DNA of 64,000 nucleotides from Pseudomonas sp. FP453 (GCF_030687495.1 NZ_CP117435.1:4034501-4098500), one strand, 5' to 3'. Numbered from the stretch's first letter, positions 9,425-18,997 are shown. A program made the numbers and translations. Notes: a model not told the origin generated them from the letters alone.

Positions 9425-10465
9425 TCAGGCACTTTCCCGCGCAATCAGGCGGCACTCCAGCAAATTCAAGCGCTGTACCTCTTCTTCCACCGGCAATACC
9501 CCCAGACTTTCCAATACCCGCGTGGCCGCCAACACACCGATTTTCAACGCCGGTGGCTTGATGGTGCTGAGGCTCGGCAGCAGCATGTGCGCGAAGGGAT
9601 AATCGCCGAAACCAAGCACCGCGCAGCCTTGCGGAATGTTCAAACCGGCGCGTTGCCCCGCCAGCAAGCCGCCGGCGGCGAGGTTGTCATTGGCGAAGAA
9701 GATCGCGTCGGGTGGCGTGGGGTGGCTCATCAGTGCGTCCATCGCCTGCTTGCCGGCTTCGAACGGTGCACAACCTGCATCCGGCGCGAAGGTCCAGGGT
9801 TGTGCGCCCAGCTCGCTCAAGGTCGCCGCGAACCCGTCACCGCGCTCCATTGCACTGAAATCCCCCGCCGCACTGTTCTGCACAAAGGCGATGCGCCGAT
9901 AACCCTGGCCATGCAGGTAACGCGCAGCCGTGACGCCCACTTCGTAATGGGAAAAGCCGATCTGCAAAGGCTCGCGTTCGGGCACGTAGTCCCAGGTTTC
10001 CACCACGGGGATATCGGCGTCGGCGATCATCTTTTCCGTGGCCGCGCTGTGGAAGCGGCTGGTCAGCACCAACGCCGCCGGCGACCAGCCGAGAAAGGCG
10101 CGCACCGCACTTTCTTCCTGTTCGGCACTGAAGTAACTCGATGCCAACAACAGCTGGTACCCGTGCTGGCTGAGGGTGTCGCTGAAGCCCTGGATGGTGT
10201 CGGCAAAGATCGGCCCGGAGATGTTCGGGATCACCATTGCCACGATCCGCCCGCGCGCCGAGGCCAAGCCGCCGGCCACCAGGTTGGGCACGTAGCCCAG
10301 CTCGGCGACGACCTGGGCAATGCGCTCGCGACGCTCAGGCGAGACCTGCTCCGGCTGGTTGAAGTAACGCGACACGGTAATCGCCGACACCCCGGCCTGG
10401 CGCGCCACGGTGTTGAGGGTGACGCGCCCGGCGCCACGGCGTTTGCGCGGTTTGTCTTCGCTCAC
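9425..10465 (-). CDS. LacI/GntR(gluconate)-type transcriptional repressor
   Basis: This 346-residue regulator has an N-terminal LacI helix-turn-helix (VTLNTVARQAGVSAITVSRY) and hinge helix (LVAGGLASARG), then a periplasmic-binding-protein-like effector domain with FFANDNLAAGGLLAGQRAG near its end. The arrangement resembles the gluconate-operon branch of LacI proteins. The start is GTG 10465, with AGGA nine bases upstream. It is divergent from the receptor at 10672; the palindrome at 10552-10565 in the shared region is the likely operator. Confidence 0.9.
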   Translation of the reverse strand: MSEDKPRKRRGAGRVTLNTVARQAGVSAITVSRYFNQPEQVSPERRERIAQVVAELGYVPNLVAGGLASARGRIVAMVIPNISGPIFADTIQGFSDTLSQHGYQLLLASSYFSAEQEESAVRAFLGWSPAALVLTSRFHSAATEKMIADADIPVVETWDYVPEREPLQIGFSHYEVGVTAARYLHGQGYRRIAFVQNSAAGDFSAMERGDGFAATLSELGAQPWTFAPDAGCAPFEAGKQAMDALMSHPTPPDAIFFANDNLAAGGLLAGQRAGLNIPQGCAVLGFGDYPFAHMLLPSLSTIKPPALKIGVLAATRVLESLGVLPVEEEVQRLNLLECRLIARESA

Positions 10466-10551
10466 GGAAAAATCCTGTTAGAAACAAAAAGGCATATAGG
10501 ACTAATTTTTCAGTATTTGACGTTCTAAACCAGGCCCACCAATAATGCCGA

Positions 10552-10565
10552 TGTTAGCGCTAACA
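10552..10565. promoter_or_regulatory. Palindromic LacI-family operator
   Basis: TGTTAGCGCTAACA is a perfect 14-bp palindrome with the central CG typical of LacI-family operators. It lies between the divergent regulator gene (start 10465) and the TonB receptor (start 10672). The regulator assignment is inference from position. Confidence 0.7.
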
Positions 10566-10671
10566 AAGCACGTTGTCTGCTACTCGCTCAAGCGAATGCC
10601 AAAGACACATTCACAGGCGTTGCCGTCGCAGAACAGCAACGGTTCAGGGCATTTTTTCGAGCGGGCACAGC

Positions 10672-12852
10672 ATGCATAACTTCCAACGCAGTACGTTATT
10701 GATCCTGGCCGGGTTGACTGCCCTGCCCGCCTTTGCGGCGGATGAGCAGGAGCCGACGCTCAAATCCGTGACCGTCACCGCCACCCGCCGTGAAGAGTCC
10801 CTGCAAAAAGTCCCGGTGGCGGTCTCGGTGCTCGACGGCGAGCAGCTGGAACGCGACAACCGCAACGGCGTGGCGAGCATCGCGCAACAGGTGCCGTCGC
10901 TGAACTTCCGCACCGGCGCCTCCAACAAGGACACCTCGCTGTTCGTGCGCGGCGTCGGTACCATCTCCACCTCCCCCGGCGTGGAGCCGACGGTGGCCAC
11001 GGTGATCGACGGCGTGGTCTACGCCCGCCCCGGCCAGGCCACCCTCGACCTGCTCGACCTGGAACGCATCGAAGTGCTGCGCGGCCCACAAGGCACGCTG
11101 TTCGGCAAGAACGCTTCGGCCGGCGTGCTCAATATCACCAGCAAGGCGCCGACCGCCGAGACCCACGGCTATATCGACCAGTCCTACTACAGCGGCAACG
11201 AAAGCCGCACCCGCTTCGGCATCGGCGGCAGCCTTATCCCCGACGTGCTCAAGGGCTCGGTCAGCACCTTGTTCGGCAGCTACGACGGCAACGTCGATAA
11301 CCAGCACAACGGCCAGGAGGTCAACGGCTACAACCACAAGGGCATTCGCGGCAAGTTGGAATTCACCCCCAATGAAGACGTGAAGCTGACCCTGATCGCC
11401 GACTACATGCAGTCCCACGACGACGCGCCCAACGGCGTAGTGAGCAAGTCCCTGACCCCGGCGTTCACCAACGCCCTGAGCCCGGTGCGTGCCTCCAGCG
11501 ACAACCGCGACATCAACACCGACACCCGCAGCCATGTGGAAGACACCAACAAAGGCCTGTCGGCCCAGCTGGACTGGAACCTCGGCGACTACACCCTGAC
11601 CTCGATCACCGCCTGGCGCGGCTGGGACAACACCCAGTACCAGGATGGCGACCGCCTGGGCAACGTAACCGCCGCATTCCCCGGCACCGCCGACAAGGGC
11701 CAGTTGGAGTTCAACCAGTACTCCCAGGAACTGCGCCTGGCCTCGCCCAAAGGTGAGTTCCTGGAGTACGTCGGCGGCCTGTTCTACATGCACGGCAAGG
11801 ACGAAGAAACCTACCAGCGCACCCTCACGACCACCACGCGCACCGACCGTGGCATCGCCGACTACAGCACCACCAACGACAGCTACGCGGTGTTCGGCGA
11901 GAGCACGCTGAACTTCACTTCGCGCTTTCGCGGCATCGCCGGCTTGCGCTACACCCACGATGACCTGAAATACGATCACCGCCGCGTCTCCACCTCGGCC
12001 ACCACGGTCAGCGGGATCCAACCGGCCACGTCCAGTTCCGGCTCGGTGGACGAAGACGGCTGGTCCGGCCGCCTCGGTGTGCAGTACGACATCAGCGACA
12101 ACGTCACCAGCTACCTGACCTACTCGCGCGGCTACAAAGGCCCGGCCTACAACGTGTTCTTCAACATGCAGCCGCGCGACACCGATGCGCTCAAGCCGGA
12201 AACCTCCAACACCTGGGAAGCCGGGATCAAGGCCACCGCCTGGAACAACCGCCTGACCACCAACCTCGCGGTGTTCCATAGCGATTACGACAACTATCAG
12301 GCCAACTTTTTCGACACCGTCGCAGGGCAAGTGGTGACCCGCTTGATCAACGCCGGCAGCGTCAGCAGCGAAGGCGTCGAGCTGGATTACGCCTTGCAGG
12401 CCACCCAGCAACTCAAGCTGTCCGGTGCCCTGGCCTACACCCGCGCACGCATCGACGCATTCGCCTGCCCCGCCGGCGCAGCAGCCACGTGCAACGTAAA
12501 TGGCAAGCCGCTGCCGTACAGCCCTGACTGGAAAAGCTACGTACGCGCCGACTACAGCATCCCCCTGGATAACGGCCTGGATATCGAACTGGGCACCGAC
12601 TACAGCTGGCAGAGCGAAGTGCAGTACGACATCAGCCAGAACCTCGACACCAAGCAAGGCGCCTACGGCATCTGGAACGCCAGCGTGGCCCTGGCCGACT
12701 ACAACAACGGCTGGCGCGTAGCGCTGCTGGCGAAGAACCTCGCCGACAAGTCCTATTCGCCGATGCTGGCCAGCGGCGGCAACTACATCTACCGCGCCGT
12801 GCCCCGTGACGATGAACGTTACTTCGGCGTGCAACTGCGCAAGGATTTCTGA
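10672..12852 (+). CDS. TonB-dependent outer-membrane receptor
   Basis: This receptor has 726 residues from ATG 10672. The frame is open 33 codons further upstream, but only the downstream start gives a signal peptide (STLLILAGLTALPAFA). A TonB box (LKSVTVTATRREESLQKV), plug signature (RIEVLRGPQGTLFGKNASAG) and terminal barrel strand ending in Phe (FGVQLRKDF) follow. It heads a three-gene plus-strand operon with a flavin monooxygenase and an SsuA-like protein, so an organosulfur or similar ligand is plausible (inference). Confidence 0.92.
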   Translation: MHNFQRSTLLILAGLTALPAFAADEQEPTLKSVTVTATRREESLQKVPVAVSVLDGEQLERDNRNGVASIAQQVPSLNFRTGASNKDTSLFVRGVGTISTSPGVEPTVATVIDGVVYARPGQATLDLLDLERIEVLRGPQGTLFGKNASAGVLNITSKAPTAETHGYIDQSYYSGNESRTRFGIGGSLIPDVLKGSVSTLFGSYDGNVDNQHNGQEVNGYNHKGIRGKLEFTPNEDVKLTLIADYMQSHDDAPNGVVSKSLTPAFTNALSPVRASSDNRDINTDTRSHVEDTNKGLSAQLDWNLGDYTLTSITAWRGWDNTQYQDGDRLGNVTAAFPGTADKGQLEFNQYSQELRLASPKGEFLEYVGGLFYMHGKDEETYQRTLTTTTRTDRGIADYSTTNDSYAVFGESTLNFTSRFRGIAGLRYTHDDLKYDHRRVSTSATTVSGIQPATSSSGSVDEDGWSGRLGVQYDISDNVTSYLTYSRGYKGPAYNVFFNMQPRDTDALKPETSNTWEAGIKATAWNNRLTTNLAVFHSDYDNYQANFFDTVAGQVVTRLINAGSVSSEGVELDYALQATQQLKLSGALAYTRARIDAFACPAGAAATCNVNGKPLPYSPDWKSYVRADYSIPLDNGLDIELGTDYSWQSEVQYDISQNLDTKQGAYGIWNASVALADYNNGWRVALLAKNLADKSYSPMLASGGNYIYRAVPRDDERYFGVQLRKDF

Positions 12853-12853
12853 T

Positions 12854-14185
12854 ATGAGCCGTCAACTGAAACTCGGCGCCTTCCTCATGGCCACCGGGCA
12901 CCACGTCGCCGCCTGGCGCCATCCCGATGTACCGGCGAATGCCGGGCTGGATTTCGCCCAGTACAAGCACCTGGCGCGGGTCGCCGAAGCGGCCAGGTTC
13001 GATGCGCTGTTCGTGGCGGACAGCGTGGCGGCGGCCACCGGCGAGATCGCCAGCCATATGGCGCGGTCGGATCACTTCGAGCCGCTGACCTTGCTCGCGG
13101 CGTTGAGTGCGGTGACGGAACACATCGGCTTGATCGCCACGGCGACCACCACCTACAACGAGCCCTACCATGTGGCGCGCAAGTTCGCCTCGCTGGATCA
13201 CTTGTCCGGCGGGCGCGCAGGCTGGAACCTGGTGACCTCGGACGCCGCCGCCGAGGCGCAGAATTTCGGCCGTGATGAGCACCTCGGCCACGGCGAGCGC
13301 TACAGCCGCGCCCGCGAGTTTCATCAGGTGGTGACCGGCTTGTGGGACAGCTGGGAAGACGACGCCTTTGTGCGCGACAAGGCCAGCGGCAATTACTACG
13401 ACCCGGCGAAGGTGCATGTGCTCGACCATGTGGGCGAACACTTTCGCGTCAAGGGCCCGCTGAACGTCGCACGCTCGCCCCAGGGTCAGCCGGTGATCGT
13501 GCAGGCGGGCTCGTCCGAAGCCGGTCGCGATCTCGCGGCGCAAACTGCCGAAGTGGTGTTTACCGCACAGACGTCGCTGGCGAATGCCCAGGGGTTTTAT
13601 GCCGACCTCAAGGGCCGTCTTGCGCAGTACGGACGCGAGGCGGATGCGCTGAAAATCATGCCCGGCGTGTTTGTGGTGGTCGGCCAGACCGAGGCCGAGG
13701 CGCAGGCGAAGTTCGAGGCGTTCCAGGATCTGGTCGAGCCCGAAGTCGGCGTCGCGCTGCTGGGGCGCATGCTCGGTAACTTCGACCTGTCCGGCTACCC
13801 GCTGGACGGGCCGTTGCCAGAGTTGCCACTGACTGACAGCGGCCAGCGCAGCCGCCAGCAATTGCTCAGCGATTTGGCGTTGCGCGAGAACCTGACGCTG
13901 GCCCAGTTGGGGCGAAAAATTGCCGGGGGCCGCGGGCATTACAGCCTGATCGGCACACCGGAGCAGATCGCCGACGAACTGCAACGCTGGTTCGAAAACG
14001 GCGCGGCCGATGGCTTCAATATCCTGGTACCGCACCTGCCCGGTGGGCTGGAGGATTTCGCCCAGTGGGTGGTGCCCGAACTGCAACGGCGTGGCCTGTT
14101 CCGCAGCGAATACAGCGGCGCCACCTTGCGTGACAACCTCGGTTTGGCGCGCCCCGAAAACCGCTTTAAAAAGGACCGCCCATGA
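12854..14185 (+). CDS. LLM-class flavin-dependent monooxygenase (NtaA/SnaA/DszA family)
   Basis: This 443-residue protein resembles the bacterial-luciferase-like FMN-dependent monooxygenases that cleave C-N or C-S bonds (nitrilotriacetate, dibenzothiophene sulfone, sulfonates). Family stretches include HPDVPANAGLDFAQYKHLA, FEPLTLLAALSAVTEHIGL, the YHVARKFASLDHLSGGRAGW segment and GSSEAGRDLAAQTAEVVF. ATG 12854 lies one base after the receptor stop with AAGGA upstream; it overlaps the next gene by ATGA. A flavin reductase partner is not encoded nearby. Confidence 0.9.
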   Translation: MSRQLKLGAFLMATGHHVAAWRHPDVPANAGLDFAQYKHLARVAEAARFDALFVADSVAAATGEIASHMARSDHFEPLTLLAALSAVTEHIGLIATATTTYNEPYHVARKFASLDHLSGGRAGWNLVTSDAAAEAQNFGRDEHLGHGERYSRAREFHQVVTGLWDSWEDDAFVRDKASGNYYDPAKVHVLDHVGEHFRVKGPLNVARSPQGQPVIVQAGSSEAGRDLAAQTAEVVFTAQTSLANAQGFYADLKGRLAQYGREADALKIMPGVFVVVGQTEAEAQAKFEAFQDLVEPEVGVALLGRMLGNFDLSGYPLDGPLPELPLTDSGQRSRQQLLSDLALRENLTLAQLGRKIAGGRGHYSLIGTPEQIADELQRWFENGAADGFNILVPHLPGGLEDFAQWVVPELQRRGLFRSEYSGATLRDNLGLARPENRFKKDRP

Positions 14186-15105
14186 AGATTCGCGCACTGG
14201 TATTGGCCCTGCTGGCCGTGACCCAAACCGCCCTCGCCGCCGACCCTGCGACCCTGCGCATCGGCTACCAGAAAGGCTCCATTGCCTTGGTATTGGCCAA
14301 GGAACATGGCCTGCTGGAAAAGCGCTTCCCGCAGACTGACGTGAAGTGGATCGAATTCCCCGCCGGCCCGCAGATGCTTGAAGCGTTGAACGTCGGCGCC
14401 CTGGACGTGGGCTCCACCGGTGACATCCCGCCGCTCTTTGCTCAGGCCGCAGGTGCGGACCTGGTCTACATCGGCGCCGAACCGCCCAAGCCCAGCGCCG
14501 AAACCATCCTCGTGCGCAACGACAGCCCGCTGCACTCAGTGGCGGACCTCAAGGGCAAGAAAGTCGCGTTCCAGAAAGGCTCCAGCTCCCACAACGTGAT
14601 CCTGCGCGCGCTGAACAAGGCCGGGCTGAGCTACAAGGACATTCAGCCGGTGTACCTGCCACCGGCCGACGCGCGGGCGGCGTTTGAGCGCGGCAGCGTG
14701 GATGCCTGGGCGATCTGGGAACCCTATTCGTCGTTGGCCCTGAGCCAGAGCCCGAGCCATGTGCTGGCCAACGGTGAAGGGTTGGGCTTGTCGGGGCCGG
14801 TGTACACGGCGCGGCGCGAATACGCCAAGGCCAACGGTGCCTTTGTCCACGACCTGCTCGGTGAACTCAGCAGCGCCGAAGCGCTGACCCGCAGCCAACG
14901 GGAAGACAGCTTGAAGGTGCTGACTGGATTTATGGGCCTGCCTGCCGAGGTGATTGCGCGGTACATGGACAATCGCCCGCCTTCGCCGATCCTGCCGATT
15001 GACGAGAAGATCATCCAGGCGCAACAGGCGACGGCGGATCTGTTCTACCAGAACCACCTGCTGCCCAAAGCCATCGACGTGAAACAAGCCCTAGAGAACA
15101 ACTGA
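14182..15105 (+). CDS. SsuA-like aliphatic sulfonate ABC transporter substrate-binding protein
   Basis: This 307-residue exported protein has a signal peptide (LVLALLAVTQTALA) and the SsuA/NMT1 fold: RIGYQKGSIALVLAKEHGLL, GALDVGSTGDIPPLFAQAAG and the GSVDAWAIWEPYSS lobe-2 motif. Known relatives bind alkanesulfonates, taurine or sulfate esters for sulfur supply. Its start overlaps the monooxygenase stop (ATGA), so the two are coupled. No permease or ATPase follows; it presumably uses an Ssu-type membrane unit encoded elsewhere. Confidence 0.9.
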   Translation: MKIRALVLALLAVTQTALAADPATLRIGYQKGSIALVLAKEHGLLEKRFPQTDVKWIEFPAGPQMLEALNVGALDVGSTGDIPPLFAQAAGADLVYIGAEPPKPSAETILVRNDSPLHSVADLKGKKVAFQKGSSSHNVILRALNKAGLSYKDIQPVYLPPADARAAFERGSVDAWAIWEPYSSLALSQSPSHVLANGEGLGLSGPVYTARREYAKANGAFVHDLLGELSSAEALTRSQREDSLKVLTGFMGLPAEVIARYMDNRPPSPILPIDEKIIQAQQATADLFYQNHLLPKAIDVKQALENN

Positions 15106-15109
15106 AATC

Positions 15110-15204
15110 AAATGTGGGAGCTGGCTTGCCTGCGATAGCGGTGGGTCAGCTTGCTCATTTGGCACTGATACACAGCTATCGCAGGCAAGCCAGCTCCCAC
15201 ATTT
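15110..15204. repeat. REP inverted-repeat pair between convergent genes
   Basis: Arms 15110-15138 and 15176-15204 are reverse complements (core GTGGGAGCTGGCTTGCCTGC) separated by 37 bases. They occupy the gap between two convergent 3' ends (sulfonate binding protein and siderophore ATPase) and can act as a bidirectional transcript end. Confidence 0.9.
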
Positions 15205-15215
15205 TTTGAACCGAG

Positions 15216-16007
15216 TCAGGCTTGAGGGCGGGTGCTTTTTTCGATCAGGCACATCGGGGTACCGGCCACCGGTTCCTGCATGATCTGCACCTGCACATCA
15301 AACACCTGGCGCATCAATTCAATACTGATCACATCTCCCGGAGCGCCATCGGCCACCAACCTGCCGCCATGCATCACCGCCAAATGGTCGGCATACCGAC
15401 ACGCCTGGTTGATATCGTGCAGCACCGTAATCACCGTCTTGCCTTCCGCCGCCAATTCCCCCATCAGATCCAACAGCTCAACCTGATGACTGATATCGAG
15501 GTAAGTGGTCGGCTCATCCAGCAACACCACCGGCGCGTTCTGCGCCAACACCATCGCCAGCCACGCGCGCTGGCGCTGGCCGCCGGACAAATCCGCCAAG
15601 GCGCGATCCGCCAGCACGTCCAGCTCCAGGCGTTGCATGGCTTGGGTCACGTGGGACTGATCGTTGCCACTCAAACGCCCCCACAACGAGTTATGCGGGC
15701 TGCGGCCATAAGCAACCAACTGGCGCACGCTGACCCCTTCCGGCACCGGCAAGACTTGCGGCAAAAACGCGATCTGTCGCGCCAGTTGTCGGGCGGACAA
15801 GCTGGCATAGGCCTGGCCATCCAGGGTCAGCTCGCCCTGGGTCGGTTTGAGAATGCGCGCAAACGCCTTGAGCAAGGTGGACTTGCCGCAGCCATTGGGG
15901 CCGATCAGCGCCGTGACCTTGCCCGCCGGCGGCGTGAACGACAGCCCTTGCACGATGCGCGTCGCGCCGTAACCGATATCGAGCTGGTGTGCCTGCAGAA
16001 TACTCAT
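15216..16007 (-). CDS. Ferric-siderophore/vitamin B12-type ABC transporter ATP-binding protein (FecE/FepC-like)
   Basis: This 263-residue ATPase has Walker A GPNGCGKST, signature LSGGQRQRAWLAMVLAQN, Walker B VVLLDEPTTYLD and the HDINQACRYADHLAVM His loop typical of the iron-chelate class. ATG 16007 (MSILQAHQLDIGYG) is chosen over upstream starts because it lies four bases after the permease stop. It is the last gene of the FecBCDE-like operon. Confidence 0.93.
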   Translation of the reverse strand: MSILQAHQLDIGYGATRIVQGLSFTPPAGKVTALIGPNGCGKSTLLKAFARILKPTQGELTLDGQAYASLSARQLARQIAFLPQVLPVPEGVSVRQLVAYGRSPHNSLWGRLSGNDQSHVTQAMQRLELDVLADRALADLSGGQRQRAWLAMVLAQNAPVVLLDEPTTYLDISHQVELLDLMGELAAEGKTVITVLHDINQACRYADHLAVMHGGRLVADGAPGDVISIELMRQVFDVQVQIMQEPVAGTPMCLIEKSTRPQA

Positions 16008-16011
16008 GTGA

Positions 16012-16980
16012 TCAGCCCTTGAACCGTGCCAGCAACCAAAGAAAATACGGCGCGCCAATCACCGCCGTGAGCACCCCGGCGGGGATTTCGCTGGGCGCGA
16101 TCAAGGTGCGTCCCAGCGTGTCGGCCAGCACCAGCAACAGTGCACCGATCAGCATCGCCGCCGGCAGTAAACACTGGTGATGCCCGCCCACCAGCCTGCG
16201 CGCCATATGCGGTGCGACCAGGCCAATAAAACCAATCGGCCCGATCACGCCTACGCCCAGGCTGGTCAGCAGCACGGCGCAGGCCATCGCCAACCAGCGC
16301 GTGCGGTTCAGCGCAGTGCCCAGGCTGTGGGCGGCTTCGTCGCCAAGGGCGATCAGGTTCAGCGGCTTGGCCAAACACAGGCCCAGCGGGATCAACACGA
16401 GGAACGGCAACACCAGCACCACATGGTGCCAGTTGCGGCTCCACAGGCTGCCGGTGAGGGCGAGCAGCGCGGTGTTGATATCCAGCGGGTGGGACAGGAT
16501 CAGGAACTCGGTGACGCTGGACAAGGTCACCGCAATCGCCACCCCGGACAGCGCAAAACGCACCCCGGAAAAACTCACGCCGGTGTTGTACAGCGCCAGC
16601 AGCAACGCGCCGCCCGCCCCGCCCAGGCACGCCACCAACGGCAGCCAGGCAATCGGCAACTGCGGCCAGCTGATGATCGCCACGGTCAGCGCCAGCCCGG
16701 CGCCCTGGGTCACGCCGAGGATTTCCGGCGAGGCCAGCGGGTTGCGGATCACGCCCTGCACAATCGCCCCGGCCAGGCCGAAGGCGGCACCGGCAAGGAT
16801 CGCGATCAGGCTGCGCGGCAGGCGATGGTTCCACACTTCAAAGTCGAGGGCATCGTGGGCCAGCAGGCGCTCCAGCACGGTGGCGGGCTTGAGCCACAAG
16901 GTGCCCGCGCTGAGGCTGATAAACGTCGCCAGCAGCAACAGGCCGAGCAACAGCCACAGGCGCAAGGTCGGGCGGATCAT
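16012..16980 (-). CDS. Iron-chelate ABC transporter permease, second subunit (FecD/FepG-like)
   Basis: This 322-residue polytopic inner-membrane protein of the FecCD family has the conserved segments RLPRSLIAILAGAAFGLAG, IRNPLASPEILGVTQGAGL and VGPIGFIGLVAPHMARRLVG. It pairs with the adjacent permease to form the channel. It begins with ATG 16980, overlapping the end of the preceding permease gene by four bases, and is followed at once by the ATPase. Confidence 0.94.
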   Translation of the reverse strand: MIRPTLRLWLLLGLLLLATFISLSAGTLWLKPATVLERLLAHDALDFEVWNHRLPRSLIAILAGAAFGLAGAIVQGVIRNPLASPEILGVTQGAGLALTVAIISWPQLPIAWLPLVACLGGAGGALLLALYNTGVSFSGVRFALSGVAIAVTLSSVTEFLILSHPLDINTALLALTGSLWSRNWHHVVLVLPFLVLIPLGLCLAKPLNLIALGDEAAHSLGTALNRTRWLAMACAVLLTSLGVGVIGPIGFIGLVAPHMARRLVGGHHQCLLPAAMLIGALLLVLADTLGRTLIAPSEIPAGVLTAVIGAPYFLWLLARFKG

Positions 16981-17966
16981 AGGGCGCGCCTGGCAAGGAA
17001 GAGGAAAAACGGCGCGCCGATCAACGCGGTGACCACGCCCGCCGGGGTTTCCACCGGGAAGGCCACGGCACGGCTGAGCAGGTCGGCGCCCAGCACGATC
17101 ACCGCGCCCAAGGCGGCACTCAGCGGGATCAGCCAGCGGTAATCATTGCCAAGGAACTGGCGCAGGATATTCGGCGCAATCAGCCCGACAAAACCAATCG
17201 GCCCCACCGCGCAGACGCTCGCCCCCACCAGCAACAGGCTGGCGACAAACACCTGCAAACGCAGGCTGGCGATGCCCACGCCCAACGAGCGCGCGGCGTC
17301 TTCGCCGAGGTTGATCAGGTTCAGCCGCGGTGCACACCACAGCGCCCACAGGCCGCCGATCAAGGTGCACGGCCAGAGCAACTGCACTTGCGCGGCGCCG
17401 ACGTTGGCCAGCGAACCGGCCAGCCAGTTGAGCACGCTTTGCGCCTGGGCCTCGACCAGGATGACGGTGAGCCGGGTCAAGGCCGCGCACAACGCCGCGA
17501 CGGCCACACCGGCCAATACCAGGCGACCCTGGGCGGTGGTCGGCGACCAGGCGCCGCCGAGGCTGAAGACCGTGACCCAGGCCAACGCGCCGCCCACGCA
17601 CGTCATCAATAACGCACCACCGGCAAACGGCGGTGCGACCAAACCCGTCGAGAACAACGCCAAGCCCAACGCCGCGCCGGCCGTCACCCCAAACAAGGAA
17701 GGCGAGGCCAGGCGGTTGCGCGTGATGCCCTGCATCAACGCACCGGCCAGGCCCAGGCAGGCGCCGACCAACGCCGCACACACCGCACGCGGCACCCGCA
17801 GCTGGGCGACGATGTAGGCCATATTGCCGCCGACGCTGCCCTGATGGACCAGGCCATTCCACGCGTCCGTCGCCGTAATCGTGAACGGCGACCAGCTGTA
17901 CAGCGAGCACCAGAACAACACGGCGCCCAGCAGCACGATGCCCGCCGCCGCGAAACTGCGCTGCAC
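16977..17966 (-). CDS. Iron-chelate ABC transporter permease, first subunit (FecC/FepD-like)
   Basis: This is a FecCD-family permease of 329 residues starting at GTG 17966 (MQRSFAAAGIV), two bases after the binding-protein stop. Starts further upstream would overlap that gene in an arginine-rich, non-family frame. Conserved segments are LRVPRAVCAALVGACLGLAG, ITRNRLASPSLFGVTAGAAL and VGPIGFVGLIAPNILRQFLG. The two permeases are different subunits of one importer. Confidence 0.9.
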   Translation of the reverse strand: MQRSFAAAGIVLLGAVLFWCSLYSWSPFTITATDAWNGLVHQGSVGGNMAYIVAQLRVPRAVCAALVGACLGLAGALMQGITRNRLASPSLFGVTAGAALGLALFSTGLVAPPFAGGALLMTCVGGALAWVTVFSLGGAWSPTTAQGRLVLAGVAVAALCAALTRLTVILVEAQAQSVLNWLAGSLANVGAAQVQLLWPCTLIGGLWALWCAPRLNLINLGEDAARSLGVGIASLRLQVFVASLLLVGASVCAVGPIGFVGLIAPNILRQFLGNDYRWLIPLSAALGAVIVLGADLLSRAVAFPVETPAGVVTALIGAPFFLFLARRAL

Positions 17967-17968
17967 GC

Positions 17969-18889
17969 TTATTGACTCAATACGGCTTTGCCGCCTTTGA
18001 GAATCGCCAAGGCGTCTTCGGCGATCTGCTCCGACGCCAGCACGCCACGGTTGCGCGCCCAGCTGTCGCCGTCCACTTCGGCGACGTGCTGATTGCGCAC
18101 AGCGCCAAGCACTTGCCACAGCGGCTGTTTGCTCCAGCTATCGACGATGCTCGGGCGCCGGTAATGACCCACCAGCAACCAACCGGGGTCGAGGGCCAGC
18201 AGTTGTTCCAGGCTGACAAATTCGGTGGGCGCCGCGTTGGCGCGTACCGATGGCACTTTCAAGCCGATGGCTTGCAGCACGCTGCCAGCGTAGGAGTCCG
18301 GGCCGTGCACGGAAAAGCTGTCTTCACGGGCGACGCCAAACAGCACGCTGGCGCCGGCGGGGATCTGTTGCGCGATGACCTTGAGGTTTTCGCGGTTCTT
18401 TTCGATACGCGCGTCCATCTCTGCGCTCTTGCCCAGCGCCTTGCCGATCAGCTCGGCGGATTTCAGGCTGCCCTGGTAGTCCTCACCGCGCGACGGCAAC
18501 AGCAGCGTCGGCGCGATGCTCGACAGGTCGCTGTACAACGCCTGGTGGCGGTTGAGGTCGGCGACGATCAGGTCCGGCTTGAGCCGGGCGATTTCCTCGA
18601 TGCTCGGCTGCGAGCGCAGGCCCACGGACTGCCACTGGCCGATGGCCTGGCGCACACGGGGCAACACGCGGTTGGCGTCGCCATCATCGGCGGCGCCCAC
18701 GGGCGTCACTTCAACGGCGGCGAGGCTGTCGAGAAAGGAGAATTCCAGCACCACCACGCGCTTGGGCGCATCCGGCAGGTGCACGGCGTGTTGGCCGTCA
18801 TTGAGGTCGATGGGGGCAGCGCTTAACACGCTTGAAGAAAACGCCAGGAGGCAGGCGGCCAGGGTGGGGATGGAGCGCAGCATTCGCAT
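17969..18889 (-). CDS. Fe(III)-siderophore periplasmic binding protein (FecB-like)
   Basis: This 306-residue exported protein (signal peptide about residues 1-24) is of the TroA/FecB fold. KRVVVLEFSFLDSLAAVEV is the family N-terminal lobe motif; IARLKPDLIVAD, AGSVLQAIGLKVP and FVSLEQLLALDPGWLLVG follow. It resembles ferric dicitrate-type binding proteins. ATG 18889 follows GAGGT. It is the first gene of the importer operon after the receptor. Confidence 0.92.
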   Translation of the reverse strand: MRMLRSIPTLAACLLAFSSSVLSAAPIDLNDGQHAVHLPDAPKRVVVLEFSFLDSLAAVEVTPVGAADDGDANRVLPRVRQAIGQWQSVGLRSQPSIEEIARLKPDLIVADLNRHQALYSDLSSIAPTLLLPSRGEDYQGSLKSAELIGKALGKSAEMDARIEKNRENLKVIAQQIPAGASVLFGVAREDSFSVHGPDSYAGSVLQAIGLKVPSVRANAAPTEFVSLEQLLALDPGWLLVGHYRRPSIVDSWSKQPLWQVLGAVRNQHVAEVDGDSWARNRGVLASEQIAEDALAILKGGKAVLSQ

Positions 18890-18997
18890 GAAGAAGACCT
18901 CGGCGTTGAAACACCCAGGCTAGACAGGCCTGGGAAAACGGCGGGTACTATTCCATATCGGGGCGGTGTGATCAAAAAACATTCTTATTAGCCCCGC

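Noticed and set aside
18960..18995. Possible Fur box upstream of the FecB-like gene
   Set aside because: An AT-rich stretch with AATAAGAAT lies there but matches the 19-bp Fur consensus poorly; iron regulation is likely for the operon but is not shown by this site.
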